A stretch of 45,568 nt of DNA from Planctomycetota bacterium (GTDB taxonomy: Bacteria; Planctomycetota; SZUA-567). Shown piece after piece: positions 45,211 through 45,568 of this stretch. The stretch is from NCBI GenBank assembly GCA_031270145.1, contig JAISYD010000258.1, forward strand, positions 1 through 45,568. The letters are read 5' to 3'. Position numbers and translations under genes: made by a program. Every line of letters begins with the position of its first letter. The stretch's first letter is position 1. The notes beneath the pieces were generated by a model. The model saw only the letters and a list, made by a program, of their open reading frames with translations, was not told the origin of the DNA and made no database searches.

Positions 45211-45568
45211 AACATCACCGCCCTTGTAACCTCTTCGGTTGCAAGGGGTTTTGATTTTCCAGACGAGGCGGAAAATTCACGTAACTTGACATTTTGGCAA
45301 CTTTGTTCGTCGCTGTAAGTCTTTATTTTATCCTCAAAGTCTTGGGCAAAGGTGACCATTTGGGTGACCATGTTTTCGGCCGGTTTCCCGTCCGTCCCCG
45401 TCGCCTTCGCCGCCTCGCTCTCTGGCCCGGCCATCGGGATGAAATCCGGAATCTTGGCAAGTTCCGCCGCCTCGTCCACCAGCCGCCAATGGGTGTAGAC
45501 GCCAGCCGTCAACTTCGGATCGCTGTGCCTCATGAGCTTCTGCATAAAGGCCAGGGGAATCCCCGCCT
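45153..45568 (-). CDS. Tyrosine recombinase/phage integrase, C-terminal part (runs off the edge)
   Basis: The frame is open from the right edge. It shows GIPLAFMQKLMRHSDPKLTA then GVYTHWRLVDEAAELAKIPD, the C-terminal box of phage-type integrases, with the HSD-region and the catalytic tyrosine in VYTH. The rest of the catalytic domain lies outside the window. The ORF continues about 90 codons past this core, across the tRNA terminator and into the tRNA-Asp gene on the opposite strand; the last residues (DGTRTRNLQIDSLVL) are merely antisense tRNA. An integrase ending at a tRNA gene marks an integrated element that extends right. The real C-terminus may lie earlier if the element has decayed. 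Confidence 0.78.
   Translation of the reverse strand, partial: AGIPLAFMQKLMRHSDPKLTAGVYTHWRLVDEAAELAKIPDFIPMAGPESEAAKATGTDGKPAENMVTQMVTFAQDFEDKIKTYSDEQSCQNVKLREFSASSGKSKPLATEEVTRAVMFGDRDGTRTRNLQIDSLVL
45221..45252 (+). terminator. Terminator of tRNA-Asp
   Basis: CCCTTGTAACC and GGTTGCAAGGG form an 11-base-pair stem (one G-T pair) with a TCTTC loop, followed after one base by TTTT. It starts 11 bases after the tRNA CCA end and lies inside the antisense integrase frame. Confidence 0.8.

Noticed and set aside
45153-45211. C-terminal tail DGTRTRNLQIDSLVL of the integrase ORF as a protein motif
   Set aside because: It is the antisense translation of tRNA-Asp, a well-known annotation artefact.

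Overview
The window comes from a high-GC Gram-negative-type bacterium, probably anaerobic. It carries an HtrA periplasmic protease, an RseP-type site-2 protease, an Lgt-like membrane enzyme, LPS-type glycosyltransferases, the NADH/NAD sensor Rex and three TRAP transporter loci. A Planctomycetota-like origin is my best guess: the site-2 protease has about four tandem PDZ-like modules, EF-Ts lacks the usual TDFV signature, and a MoxR ATPase is paired with a coiled-coil membrane protein. This rests on remembered family features, not on a search, so the lineage stays open.

Layout. (1) 1-9.4 kb, mostly leftward: gyrB-gyrA, an htrA-type protease, a coiled-coil membrane protein and a moxR ATPase, then a promoter firing off the left edge. 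(2) 9.6-13.6 kb, rightward: an Lgt-like protein with altered key residues, then a TRAP operon (dctP-dctQ-dctM) behind a sigma70-like promoter whose -10 lies inside a perfect 32-base palindrome. (3) 13.7-23.2 kb: a visibly AT-richer catabolic island. It begins with an ISAs1-type transposase remnant and a lone 37-base CRISPR-repeat-like sequence and ends at an IS66-type transposase remnant. Between them lie iclR - type III CoA-transferase - enoyl-CoA hydratase - dctPQM - FrdA-like flavoprotein - 44-codon ORF - iclR, all on the + strand and tightly packed. (4) 23.5-28.5 kb, rightward: alaS and a multi-PDZ rseP. (5) 28.5-34.2 kb, leftward: tig-clpP-clpX followed by two family 2 glycosyltransferases and a DUF3842 protein. 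(6) 34.2-37.9 kb, rightward: rpsB-tsf-kduD, a strong terminator, then a TrmH-family methyltransferase. (7) 37.9-44.9 kb, leftward: rex-cheR-def-U32 protein-YdcF-like protein-dctQ-dctM, with several ATGA overlaps. (8) 45.1 kb to the edge: tRNA-Asp(GUC) with promoter and terminator, overlapped antisense by the C-terminal end of a tyrosine recombinase, which suggests an integrated element extending to the right.

How the genes work together. The backbone is housekeeping: DNA topology, translation, protein folding and degradation, and envelope stress. The most interesting candidate for an undescribed system is the island in region 3. Its content suggests uptake of an organic acid by TRAP, CoA activation, hydration of an enoyl-CoA, and a redox step by a fumarate-reductase-like flavoprotein that lacks the normal active-site motifs and an Fe-S partner, bracketed by two IclR regulators. 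The substrate cannot be read from the sequence.
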